From Candidatus Rifleibacteriota bacterium (GTDB lineage Bacteria; Muiribacteriota; Ozemobacteria; Ozemobacterales; Ozemobacteraceae): DNA of 64,000 nucleotides. The DNA is taken from NCBI GenBank assembly GCA_015233565.1, contig JADFXM010000010.1:62001-126000 (forward strand), in the 5' to 3' direction. Shown here piece after piece: positions 17,388-24,372 of this stretch (its first letter is position 1; the number at the start of each line of letters is the position of its first letter). The translations under genes were made by a program, and so were the position numbers. A model generated the notes under the pieces. The model did not search any database, was not told the origin of the DNA, and saw only the letters and a list, made by a program, of their open reading frames with translations.

Positions 17388-18344
17388 TCAATTGGCTGCA
17401 TTGTTTGGAATCTCAAACGTTTGTTGGCAACTTTGGCTCTTTATTTTCGATTTTCTGAGGAAATAAAATCGCCGGGTAAACTGATAATCAAAAATTGGAG
17501 TGAAAACATTCATGAGTAGAGTAGCAAAGAAAACACCTTCTGAAAAATTGGAAAAGCTGCGTATTAATACTGTAAAAAAGGACAAAATAATTCCGCCAAG
17601 CCACCTTCCTTCGAAAGTTCTTGGGAGGCAAAAAATGTCAGCGGAAATTAAAATCAAGGTAAGTAGAAATGTCCCGGTAAAAATTTGAATGTGAGGAGGG
17701 AGAATTTGATCGGGAAGAAAAAAATTTCCAACCCCGGAAAAAAGTAGAGTGCCCAATAAAGAAGTTGTTAGTAATCTGAAATCAATCAATTTCCAATATA
17801 AAAATAACAAAATAAAAACTACTAAATAGACTGGACAAGTATCTCCAATATTTTCAGAAATTCGTCCTTTTAATAATTCCGGAAGCGATGGCTGAGAGAT
17901 ATTTGTCTCTGTTTTTTGGGGGGAATTTTGTGTGCAAATTAAAGGGGCTTCTGGAGGTTTTAAAAAGGAATTCTTGAACATTACGGGGTAACTTAAAAGT
18001 AAAAAGATTACACCGATGGAAATTGAGTGGAAAAGATTGCAACCATAGCCTCCAAAAAGGAATACTGCGAAAAAAAGTGTAAAGATAATTCCAATTATTA
18101 CCATCCAAAAAGGAATTGTCGGAGGGAGGACCAAGGGAAATAAAGCCCAGATTAACCAAGTCTTTGCGGCCCTGTTCTTTTTGAACACTTTAGAAAAAAC
18201 AAAATCTGCGAACAAGCCTGTCAATACGCTTGTTAGAAATACCGCCAAGATTCCAAAACCTAAAAAAGCTGCTGAAATGAAGTAAACTGGGAGTAATCCA
18301 AAAAAAAAGTAACTTTCAAACTTTTTTCTGAATTTTCTTTCCAT
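17388..18344 (-). CDS. nqrB: NqrB/RnfD-like membrane subunit lacking a clear FMN motif
   Basis: 318 residues, about eight to ten membrane helices. FPLVLPPTIPFWMVIIGIIF and FGGYGCNLFHSISIG correspond to the conserved LPPTxPxW...FGGxGxNxxNPA region of NqrB/RnfD, and GRISENIGDTCPVYL to the GSIGETSALA block. In the loop between them, where the family normally has a (S/T)GAT motif carrying FMN, I read a divergent Pro/Thr/Ser-rich segment and no SGAT or TGAT. The asparagine-proline of the NxxNPA block is also changed. It starts 5 bp after the small ferredoxin gene. Confidence 0.75.
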   Translation of the reverse strand: MERKFRKKFESYFFFGLLPVYFISAAFLGFGILAVFLTSVLTGLFADFVFSKVFKKNRAAKTWLIWALFPLVLPPTIPFWMVIIGIIFTLFFAVFLFGGYGCNLFHSISIGVIFLLLSYPVMFKNSFLKPPEAPLICTQNSPQKTETNISQPSLPELLKGRISENIGDTCPVYLVVFILLFLYWKLIDFRLLTTSLLGTLLFSGVGNFFLPDQILPPHIQIFTGTFLLTLILISADIFCLPRTFEGRWLGGIILSFFTVLIRSFSNFSEGVFFATLLMNVFTPIFDYQFTRRFYFLRKSKIKSQSCQQTFEIPNNAAN

Positions 18345-18349
18345 AAAGT

Positions 18350-18598
18350 TTAAGATAAATCGGCAATCAAGGCTTTCATTTCTTGAAAAACCTCTTTTAA
18401 TGGAAGCTCACTTGTACAAATCCGACTGCAATTCCCGCATTCTGAACATTCCATAAGACAGGAATCGACCAATTGGTCTATGGCTTTTTTTCTGGCCATT
18501 GCATACAGATAATTTGGCAATAATTTTTCAGGACAAACTTCAACGCATGCAAGACAATTCAGACAAATTTTATCTGAATTCCGGTTTCCATCAATCAT
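18350..18598 (-). CDS. Small two-cluster ferredoxin, like the C-terminal domain of RnfC
   Basis: 82 residues from the ATG at 18598 (a TTG at 18613 is possible; a G-rich run precedes the ATG). It has two CxxCxxCxxxC(P) motifs, CLNCLACVEVCP and CSECGNCSRICTS, separated by LLPNYLYAMARKKAIDQLVDSC. Both the spacing and the LLPxxLY and LPLKE segments match the C-terminal 4Fe-4S domain of RnfC. The rest of RnfC (N-terminal barrel, FMN and NADH sites) is absent, and the non-coding repeat region upstream shows no remnant. It opens the Nqr-like operon. It may shuttle electrons between NqrF and the membrane part or to soluble ferredoxin; this is inference. Confidence 0.8.
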   Translation of the reverse strand: MIDGNRNSDKICLNCLACVEVCPEKLLPNYLYAMARKKAIDQLVDSCLMECSECGNCSRICTSELPLKEVFQEMKALIADLS

Positions 18599-18812
18599 TA
18601 GCTTTGCCCCCAATTAATTGAGATCGAAGATATCACCAATGGGACTTTTGGTCAATCGAATATTGAGAGGGTAGGGTAGGTGTGTGAAAAGAGTGGGTTT
18701 TTGCATGGGCGCAAAATTTGACAAAAGTGCAAAAATTCAAAAAAAATTCAGAATTCCAATTGTCCCGAGCTGACGTTTTCTCGAAAAAACAGTTTCACAA
18801 GGCATTTTTTTT

Positions 18813-18853
18813 TTCATCGTTTAAAACCACGTCCTTTGGGCGTGATCAGAGAC
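18813..18853. repeat. 41-bp palindromic repeat R5, copy 2
   Basis: Same orientation as 5652-5692, differing at two positions. One change (GTG-A-TC for GTG-G-TC) weakens the outer pair of the hairpin. Confidence 0.7.
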
Positions 18854-18856
18854 CAG

Positions 18857-18891
18857 CATCAAAGAGTAAATTCACGTTGGCATTGGCAATT
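18857..18891. repeat. Short repeat R7, copy 1
   Basis: CAAAGAGTAAATTCA plus TTGGCATTGGCAATT; about 30 of 35 positions agree with 23237-23271 in the same orientation. Confidence 0.5.
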
Positions 18892-19003
18892 TCAGAATTC
18901 CTGGTATCGATGGTTTGCATTTTCTCGGAAAAGGGCTTCAAAAGGTAGTTTTCTGATTTTGGAATACTTTTCGGTTGGATTTTATCCTGAGACCAACTTA
19001 CAT

Positions 19004-19100
19004 AAAACTAAATCAGAAGATCCCTTTCAAAGCAAGTTGCCATTTCAATAATCAGAAAAAGGGTATCAAATTTAAATCCCCGAGATTGGTAAGTCTGAAG
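19004..19100. repeat. Dispersed repeat R2, copy B
   Basis: Partner of 13657-13754, roughly 85% identical, same orientation. Both copies contain GTATCAAATTTAAATCCCCG. It directly abuts element R3. Confidence 0.75.
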
Positions 19101-19120
19101 TTACGTGTTTTCTTGGAAAA

Positions 19121-19192
19121 TATACCGATCCAACTTCATTTTGATCAAATCAATGTTCTTGGGGTGACGCACAATTTTTTGGGATCGGTATA
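19121..19192. repeat. 72-bp element R3 with 11-bp inverted ends
   Basis: Begins TATACCGATCC (19121-19131) and ends GGATCGGTATA (19182-19192), a perfect 11-bp inverted pair. The interior matches the reverse complement of 34136-34206 very closely. Size and ends are those of a tiny non-autonomous (MITE-like) element or a foldable repeat. Confidence 0.7.
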
Positions 19193-19210
19193 ATAACTAC
19201 ATTAAAAAAT

Positions 19211-19237
19211 CGGAAGGTCGATTTTCGCGACCTCCCG
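19211..19237 (-). terminator. Terminator of the 959-residue protein gene
   Basis: On the minus strand CGGGAGGTCG, a seven-base loop and CGACCTTCCG pair with one mismatch, followed by ATTTTTTAA. It lies 25 bases past the stop codon. Confidence 0.8.
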
Positions 19238-19261
19238 GTTTGTTTTAACAGAGTTTAAATA

Positions 19262-22141
19262 TTATTTATTAGCTGCTGCACCCTTCAAACGGTAATATTC
19301 GTTCTGGGCTTTTTGCAGTTCGGGGAAGAACTTTTCGGCTTCGCTTTGTTGACCAGACATTGTTAATCCAGTGTAATATTTGTATGCATTCTGATAGTTG
19401 GCAAACGCAGCTTGAACCGGGTCTGAAGAAGCAGTAGTAGGATTGGAAGGCCCTCCTGTCGTAGGTGTGGAAACGGCGGTTGGGTTTGCTGAAGAAGTTG
19501 TGGTGGAAGTTCCAGCCTTTCCGATGGAGACTCTGCCACCGGTATAATTACCTGAAGCTGGGTTAGACCCGACGGGCATGGCAACTGGGGTGGGGGTGGC
19601 AGCGACTTGAGATTTTTTCCCTGAGAGGGCTTGTCCTATTGCGCCACCGATGTAACCACCAACCATACCACCGAGCATGGTTCCAAATGGTGGACATATT
19701 GCGGAACCTAACATCATTCCAACCGTGGCGCCTATGCTTTGACCTGCTACAGCGGCCCAGTTAATATTCTTGAAAGCGTTAGAGATCGAGAATTTTCCTT
19801 TGGAGGCGTCTCCAGCTAGGTTGCCTCCGATTGTGCCTCCGACAACTGATCCAAATGTTGGAGCGAGAGCGGCAAGAACTCCTCCCGCAACTGGAATTGC
19901 AGACAGGAATGGGACGAAGAAAGATCCAGCTGCTGCACCAGTTACTGCACCAACGGTGCCGCCAACAAATTCTGCGGAACAAACTGTTTGCAGTGCTTTT
20001 TTTACGCTTGGCTTTTCGCCACGTGCCATTTGGTTTACGAAATCAAGTCCAACTGTGATTCCTGCTGAAACCAAGAGGTTTTGGGGGGTGAAGCCAGAGC
20101 GAAGGCTTTCTTTGACATTTGCAATTCCTGCATTAGCGGTTTGGTTTCCCCAGACCGCACCTGCTTGGGCTCTTGCGGAAATATATTCATGATACTGTTG
20201 TTTATATGCTTCGTAATTGGGGTCCCAGGGTGGGACTGGTTTCGGAGGAGTGAGTGCAGACCCTCCCTGCGTGGGAAGTGGTTTTCCGCCTTCCATTCCT
20301 GGGGCTGTTGTTTGTTCCCCAGGAGTGGTTGGAAGAGGATTTCCGTTTTCATCAACTGCCGGGGTAGTTGTTTGTTCTCCAGGAGTGGTTGGAATAGGAT
20401 TACCATTAGCGTCAACAGCAGGAGCAGTGGTCGGTTTAGCAGCAGTAGTGGTTACAGGGTTGCCGTTTGCGTCAACCGCAGGAGCGGTGGGTGTGGTTAT
20501 CGGATTACCATTTGCGTCAACAGCAGGGGCGGGAGTTGGTTGAGCAGCAGTAGTGGTAACAGGATTTCCGTTAGCATCAACAGCAGGTGCTGTCTTTGGT
20601 TGCGCGGCAGTTGTGGTTATTGGGTTACCATTAGCGTCAACAGCTGGTGCTGTTGTTGGTTGAGCAGCAGTAGTGGTAACAGGATTTCCGTTAGAATCAA
20701 CCGTTGGTGCAGCAGTTGGTTGAGAAACGGTAGTAGTTATCGGATTACCGTTAGCACCAACAGCAGGTGCTGGTGTTGATTTCGCGGCAGTTGTGTTTAT
20801 TGGGTTACCGTTAGCGTCAACAGCAGGTGCTGTTGTTGGCTGAGCAGCAGTAGTGTTTACAAGATTATCGTTAGCATTAACCGCCGGAGTTGTTGGTTTC
20901 GCTGTTACTTGCCCTGGTATGGGAAGAAGTGTTCCATCTGATTCAGGGAGAAGTGCTCCGGGGTTGGCGGAAACTTCAGGTGCTTGAGCTGTCTGTCCCG
21001 AAGTTGGCGCGGGTGCCACCTCTGCCAAAGTGGGTGCTGGTGAATGATTTGAAGTATCAGGATTGCTGGTAAGTGCAGGTGTTTTCTCGATTGGTGCAAG
21101 CTCGCCCGAATCAACTACTGGTTTCGAAACTTCGGGGGTTTGCTTTGTTGGAAGGCCGACCAGGGAGGAATCGCCACCGTCTCCTGGGATGCCGCTTCCG
21201 TAATAATCTATTGGGGGATTATTGCCTTTAGAAGCTGTAGGAACAGGTTTTGTTGTTGGTGGCTTAGGTGTTCGAGGAGTTTTTGTTCTGGCTGTGCTGG
21301 CTTTGGGGGCTTTTGCAACTGGTGTCGGAAGAATTTCATCGCCCATATCGCCGGGAATTCCACTTCCCGAGTAGTCTACTCCGGTGTTAGTAGGATTGGT
21401 TGTGGTGATTTCCTCGCCCATATCCCCTGGGATTCCACTTCCATAGATTTCAGTAGTTTTTGTATTGGGAGTGGTTTTAGCAGCGGGAACTGACGTATCC
21501 GGCATGTCGCCGGGAACTCCACTTCCGCCGTAACCTGTCACAGTATTTTTAGTAGAATTTGATTTTGTACCTGGGAGAGTCGTCACTCTCATGTCGCCCG
21601 GAACGCCGCTTCCGTAATAACCGGTGGTGGTTTTTGTGGGGGTTGGTTTCGGGGATGCAACCGTTACTGGATCCATGTCGCCGGGAATTCCACTTCCGCC
21701 GTATCCTTCAATCGTATTGGTATCAGGTTGAGAAGTCGTTGTTGGTTTGGCAGCTTGTTGAGTTGTTTGAGCAGGAACTGGAGCTGGTTTTGGCTCGGTT
21801 TGGGTGGTCGAGGGCGCTGGGGTTTCTGGAGCTGCTGTGGTGTTTGTACTGGGAAGAGGGGTTTCTTTTAGTTGCCCAGTCATCACTAAACGGGTATACT
21901 GAGTTGCCTCTAAAGCAACGGGTTGCCCGTCTACATATCTGATGTTGTAATTTACATATTTTGTACCTTCAAGTACTGTGATCCATTGTCCATCAGATAC
22001 ATTAATTACCTGATTGGCAACTTTTACCTGAATAACACGGGTGTTGCTGGTTGTCCCCGCTATTAGAGGTTGAACGAACATGATTGCAGTGATTACGAGG
22101 CAGATTATCTTTCGAATGATTCGAAGCGTTGTTTTATTCAT
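19262..22141 (-). CDS. Large secreted repeat protein with glycine-zipper region
   Basis: 959 residues, no named family. After a signal peptide (about 1-29) and a 70-residue domain come two repeat arrays. The first has six copies of Y-x-GSG-(I/V)-PGDM about 24-60 residues apart, each followed by a Pro/Thr/Ser/Lys spacer. The second has ten near-tandem 20-residue units of the type AVDANGNPITTTAAQPTTAP (about 60 bp each; one shorter). Then follows a Pro-rich bridge, a helical stretch, and a glycine-zipper membrane-like region (GAVTGAAAGSFF, GSVVGGTIGGNLAG, GGMVGGYIGGAIG). The end is a charged Tyr-rich helix. A surface or envelope protein is likely. The long plus-strand open frames opposite it are artefacts of its composition. 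Confidence 0.8.
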   Translation of the reverse strand: MNKTTLRIIRKIICLVITAIMFVQPLIAGTTSNTRVIQVKVANQVINVSDGQWITVLEGTKYVNYNIRYVDGQPVALEATQYTRLVMTGQLKETPLPSTNTTAAPETPAPSTTQTEPKPAPVPAQTTQQAAKPTTTSQPDTNTIEGYGGSGIPGDMDPVTVASPKPTPTKTTTGYYGSGVPGDMRVTTLPGTKSNSTKNTVTGYGGSGVPGDMPDTSVPAAKTTPNTKTTEIYGSGIPGDMGEEITTTNPTNTGVDYSGSGIPGDMGDEILPTPVAKAPKASTARTKTPRTPKPPTTKPVPTASKGNNPPIDYYGSGIPGDGGDSSLVGLPTKQTPEVSKPVVDSGELAPIEKTPALTSNPDTSNHSPAPTLAEVAPAPTSGQTAQAPEVSANPGALLPESDGTLLPIPGQVTAKPTTPAVNANDNLVNTTAAQPTTAPAVDANGNPINTTAAKSTPAPAVGANGNPITTTVSQPTAAPTVDSNGNPVTTTAAQPTTAPAVDANGNPITTTAAQPKTAPAVDANGNPVTTTAAQPTPAPAVDANGNPITTPTAPAVDANGNPVTTTAAKPTTAPAVDANGNPIPTTPGEQTTTPAVDENGNPLPTTPGEQTTAPGMEGGKPLPTQGGSALTPPKPVPPWDPNYEAYKQQYHEYISARAQAGAVWGNQTANAGIANVKESLRSGFTPQNLLVSAGITVGLDFVNQMARGEKPSVKKALQTVCSAEFVGGTVGAVTGAAAGSFFVPFLSAIPVAGGVLAALAPTFGSVVGGTIGGNLAGDASKGKFSISNAFKNINWAAVAGQSIGATVGMMLGSAICPPFGTMLGGMVGGYIGGAIGQALSGKKSQVAATPTPVAMPVGSNPASGNYTGGRVSIGKAGTSTTTSSANPTAVSTPTTGGPSNPTTASSDPVQAAFANYQNAYKYYTGLTMSGQQSEAEKFFPELQKAQNEYYRLKGAAANK
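20330..20900 (-). repeat. Intragenic 60-bp tandem repeat
   Basis: Ten consecutive units encode the (A)V(D)ANGNP...TTAP module of the 959-residue protein. Units differ by scattered third-position and some coding changes. One is shorter by nine to twelve bases, a sign of slippage in frame. Confidence 0.75.
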
Positions 22142-22410
22142 ACATCCCCGCTCCTTTCAGCGTCCTTTACAATTTAATCGTTTTTTTATTCAAATAAGAA
22201 CTAGTATTTCTTAAATTATACATAAGAAATAAAAATTCGCAATACTAATATCTCACAAAATGAATTATCAGTGAGGAACTTCGACAAAAAAAAATTGGCT
22301 TCACCATTATTAATCATCTTTTGAAAAAATTAAAATTAATTAAGCCTTAATTAACAACTGCCTTGCAATCTACGATAGCGGAAAAACAACTGTGAAAATG
22401 GGGGAAAATT

Positions 22411-23169
22411 TTAAAGACTGTCGTTAGATTTTGTACTGATAGTTGGAAATAATTTTTTCACAAGTGAATTAAAGACCTGTAATAGTTTTTGTTGCAAATA
22501 TAGTGATTCGTTTATTTCTTTCGGTTCAGGTGCCGCTGAAAATCGACTTAAATGATCAGAAAGCTTTTCCTCTATTTCCCAAAATTCTGAAGTCGAGGAT
22601 GCGAGTGGTAAATTTTCCCACAAAATTTTTCTTGCCGAAGCAAGTTCCGATGCAGCATTCCGAAATAAACCATTTTTGATCATTTCTTTTAAGTTCAAAA
22701 AAATGAATTCCTGAGCTAGGATGGAGCTGAGAGGTTTATTTTCACAAAGCGTGGCAGCAGTTTCTGAAAGTTTGCAGACTACAAGTTCCAGAAAATCATG
22801 GGTAGCTTGAAAATCTCCTTTTATAAAAAGCTTTCGCACTTTTCCCAATAATTCCCCTAATTCCTGTTTTTTTGTTTCCCATGCTGTTGTAGAAATATTT
22901 GAACCCAGCCACTTTCCGCCGGAAGTTTCAATTTTTATCCAGGAATCAATTATTTCTGACATGTTTGTTTCCGCTGCTTCCTTGTTGAATGCATCAATTT
23001 TTTCTGCCATTTCCCTACAATGTCTGGCTATTAAAAGCATTTGATGAATTAACTCTTCAGACTGATTTTTTTCGGAAAAAAATGCCAGGATGCTGTCATC
23101 GCATGAATAAAGGACGACTGAACTTGAGAGAAACGCTATAAATAAAATAAACAAAAAAAAGTTTTTCAA
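22411..23169 (-). CDS. Secreted helical protein, possible lipoprotein
   Basis: 252 residues, family not recognised. The start is TTG at 23169 with AGGG about 8 bases upstream. The N-terminal hydrophobic segment ends VVLYSC, which could be a lipobox (Cys at about 23). The mature part is rich in amphipathic helices with charged faces and several cysteines and shows no catalytic motif. It is followed by 269 bp without features before the 959-residue gene. Confidence 0.65.
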   Translation of the reverse strand: MKNFFLFILFIAFLSSSVVLYSCDDSILAFFSEKNQSEELIHQMLLIARHCREMAEKIDAFNKEAAETNMSEIIDSWIKIETSGGKWLGSNISTTAWETKKQELGELLGKVRKLFIKGDFQATHDFLELVVCKLSETAATLCENKPLSSILAQEFIFLNLKEMIKNGLFRNAASELASARKILWENLPLASSTSEFWEIEEKLSDHLSRFSAAPEPKEINESLYLQQKLLQVFNSLVKKLFPTISTKSNDSL

Positions 23170-23236
23170 GTATTTTCCCTAAAAACCTTACTGAAAATTC
23201 TGCGTTTAAACAATTTCATTCTCAATAGTCTGGCAG

Positions 23237-23271
23237 CAACAAAGAGTCAATTCATATTGACATTGGCAATT
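23237..23271. repeat. Short repeat R7, copy 2
   Basis: Matches 18857-18891 at about 30 of 35 positions; contains TTGACATTGGCAATT. Confidence 0.5.
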
Positions 23272-23323
23272 GACCATTCAATTCAAAAAAAAATCCGCGA
23301 ACAATTATTTTTTCCGGATTCCC

Positions 23324-23448
23324 TGAAGGTGTGAAAAAATATAACCATTTATCAAAGTACAACATTTGAGAGGGCCGCTGGCAAAAGATTGAGATATTTT
23401 TCACAGCCATTTTTAACCTATTTTTGACATTTTTTCACAGCTTCCCTG
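23324..23448 (+). repeat. Dispersed repeat R1, copy c
   Basis: Begins TGAAGGTGTGAAAAA and ends TTTTTTCACAGCTTCC, so its ends are partly inverted. The centre (GGGCCGCTGGCAAAAGATTG) matches the reverse complement of 5889-6028 nearly base for base. Confidence 0.75.
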
Positions 23449-23545
23449 CACTTGCGTTGATGCAGGTTTATAAGTCGAGTGTTTTTCTCTTTTTCACTGA
23501 TAGTCTGGGAAGATTGTTGCTTTTCAGGAGAATTTACCATTCTAT

Positions 23546-24256
23546 TTAATGGTGTTCTTTTTTAAAATTAGTGCTGAGCGGAAATATTTCTCCTACATCC
23601 AAAACTATGCGTCGGCTGTCATTTTTCTCAAGGTGAGAGAAATATATTCCATTTGGAGACCAGAGTATATCGCTTATGATTGTTGGTGAAATTTTGATTT
23701 CATCAAGAAAAACAAGTTTTCCGTCCCCGTCAAGGATTCTAATTATTCCCGAAATTTTCTCGCAGAGAATTACACGAATGATTGCCCAAGAAAAAAAAAT
23801 ACGGTCCACCAGATTGATTTGGCTTGTTTCCAGTTTTTTTATTTCCAGAAATGCTGAAAATGAATCAGGTGTTGATTTGGCAGTCGCCTCCAAAATTGTA
23901 AAATCGTTTTGGGATGAAAGATTTGCTTCACATGTTGTCCAACCAACTGGTGTAATTTTAATAAATTCCTTTTTCCAGGGATCTGTGATTTCAGTTACTT
24001 GCGGGTCGGAAAAAATTCCGCGAAGGATAATAGGTTTAAGCTCTCGATTTGTATCAGAAAGATATTTTCTTAATTTGGTATCGATTTGATAAAAAAACTC
24101 GGAAAATCCAAAAGTACTACCAAAACAATCGCACGATTGAATTGAAATAATACTCCAATCATGCGGGATGTCAAAGCATCCATCAGAAGCGGCTCCCCAA
24201 AAAACAAATGCCAGCAAAAAAAGGATACTAAAAATTTTTAATCTTTGGGATCTCAT
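23546..24256 (-). CDS. Secreted protein of unknown function
   Basis: 236 residues. Signal peptide at about 1-24 (ILFLLAFVFWGAASDG). The mature part looks mixed alpha/beta with five or so cysteines and ends in a segment resembling a propeller blade (DILWSPNGIYFSHLEKND). No family recognised. The ATG at 24256 has no strong ribosome site, so the start is less certain. Codon use resembles its neighbours. Confidence 0.65.
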   Translation of the reverse strand: MRSQRLKIFSILFLLAFVFWGAASDGCFDIPHDWSIISIQSCDCFGSTFGFSEFFYQIDTKLRKYLSDTNRELKPIILRGIFSDPQVTEITDPWKKEFIKITPVGWTTCEANLSSQNDFTILEATAKSTPDSFSAFLEIKKLETSQINLVDRIFFSWAIIRVILCEKISGIIRILDGDGKLVFLDEIKISPTIISDILWSPNGIYFSHLEKNDSRRIVLDVGEIFPLSTNFKKEHH

Positions 24257-24372
24257 GTCTGGGAAATGGATTTTTTAAGCAATAGCACACATTGTAAATT
24301 AGGTTCGTTCCGATTGTTAAAAACGGTCTTGATTTGAGAGGAGTTTTTCAATTTGACTATATTTTGAGCCAT

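Larger units (their letters stand above)
18599..19261. other. Repeat island upstream of the Nqr-like operon
   Basis: 663 bp with no gene. Four different dispersed repeats follow one another: R5 (18813-18853), R7 (18857-18891), R2 copy B (19004-19100) and the inverted-repeat element R3 (19121-19192). A terminator for the gene on the right ends the stretch. The operon promoter should lie in 18600-18750, but I see no clear match. Confidence 0.75.
23170..23545. other. Intergenic repeat region
   Basis: 376 bp containing short repeat R7 (23237-23271) and R1 copy c (23324-23448). A small inverted repeat (TGCACTTGCG...TGCAGG) follows. No gene. Confidence 0.6.

Noticed and set aside
18718..18948. Remnant of RnfC or NqrA upstream of the small ferredoxin
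   Set aside because: Neither strand shows barrel or flavin motifs; the stretch is made of dispersed repeats.
20081..20779. 232-codon plus-strand open frame opposite the repeat protein
   Set aside because: Its composition (Ser, Gly, Arg, Cys repeats) simply mirrors the opposite-strand repeat; no ribosome site or homology.
20330..20900. 60-bp periodic DNA as a CRISPR array
   Set aside because: Units are tandem without spacers, vary at many positions and encode an in-frame 20-residue protein module.
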